From PALSA-1196 sp036833805 (GTDB lineage: Bacteria > Pseudomonadota > Gammaproteobacteria > Steroidobacterales > Steroidobacteraceae), in contig DAITPA010000011.1 in the NCBI GenBank assembly GCA_036833805.1, positions 1 to 42,781 of the forward strand: a stretch of 42,781 bases of DNA, given 5' to 3'. This document shows positions 42,752 through 42,781 of the stretch, piece after piece; position 1 is the stretch's first letter, and the number at the start of each line of letters is the position of its first letter. The notes under the pieces were generated by a model. The model was given only the letters and a program-made list of their open reading frames with translations. It was not told where the DNA came from and searched no databases. The position numbers were made by a program, and so were the translations under genes.

Positions 42752-42781
42752 GCCTGAGGCGAGGGGACAACAATCCCTAGC

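Overview
The window is visibly GC-rich, densely packed, coding on both strands, and reads as chromosome of a gammaproteobacterium. The evidence is synteny: priA-argS-SPOR protein, and the block ntrX-ntrY-DUF4390-rsmB-fmt-def facing lysM-smg-topA. A lineage near the Steroidobacter/Nevskia/Xanthomonas side is an inference from protein style, for example the short PntAA, the TopA type and the sigma/DUF3619/DUF3106 operon. I see no tRNA, rRNA, CRISPR array or intact insertion sequence, and no gene-free stretch above 300 bases.

Layout. (1) 1-1015, minus strand: the first 35 codons of a cupin-domain gene cut by the window edge, then a decayed acetyl-CoA synthetase remnant. (2) 1187-7838, plus strand: a five-gene accessory block made of a TPR-CHAT lipoprotein (caspase-like), a small secreted unknown protein, a subtilisin-like protease, an ECF sigma factor and a zinc-finger membrane anti-sigma factor. 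This is the most interesting part of the window. (3) 7842-9494, minus: a stand-alone 5'-3' exonuclease and an HNH endonuclease. (4) 9608-13340, plus: the pntAA-pntAB-pntB transhydrogenase operon with an exported cyclophilin coupled to it. (5) 13348-15138, minus: a second sigma factor operon (sigma, DUF3619-like, small membrane protein, DUF3106-like), joined by ATGA overlaps. (6) 15225-19808, plus: priA, argS and an FtsN-like SPOR protein. (7) 19805-26882, minus: def-fmt-rsmB-DUF4390-ntrY-ntrX, mostly with overlapping stop and start codons. (8) 27092-32479, plus: LysM lipoprotein, smg, topA and rlmJ; dprA, which usually sits between lysM and smg, is absent. (9) 32649-42751: aroE (plus), glutathione reductase (minus), then prlC, an SH3 membrane protein and a frameshifted exodeoxyribonuclease III (plus), an HD-domain protein (plus), an M15 peptidase (minus), and a membrane PAS-GGDEF-EAL protein (plus).

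How the genes work together. Most of the window is housekeeping: translation start and N-terminal processing (def, fmt), tRNA charging (argS), rRNA methylation (rsmB, rlmJ), replication restart and supercoiling (priA, topA), redox balance (pnt, gor) and envelope sensing (ntrYX-like). Against this background the CHAT/subtilase/ECF block looks like a self-contained extracytoplasmic proteolysis and transcription module. I propose, as inference, that one or both exported proteases control release of the sigma factor. Other points worth a second look are an NtrX-like regulator whose ATPase motifs are all altered (Walker A Lys to Arg, Walker B Asp to Asn, no GAFTGA), a one-base frameshift at the end of exodeoxyribonuclease III, and the acs remnant.
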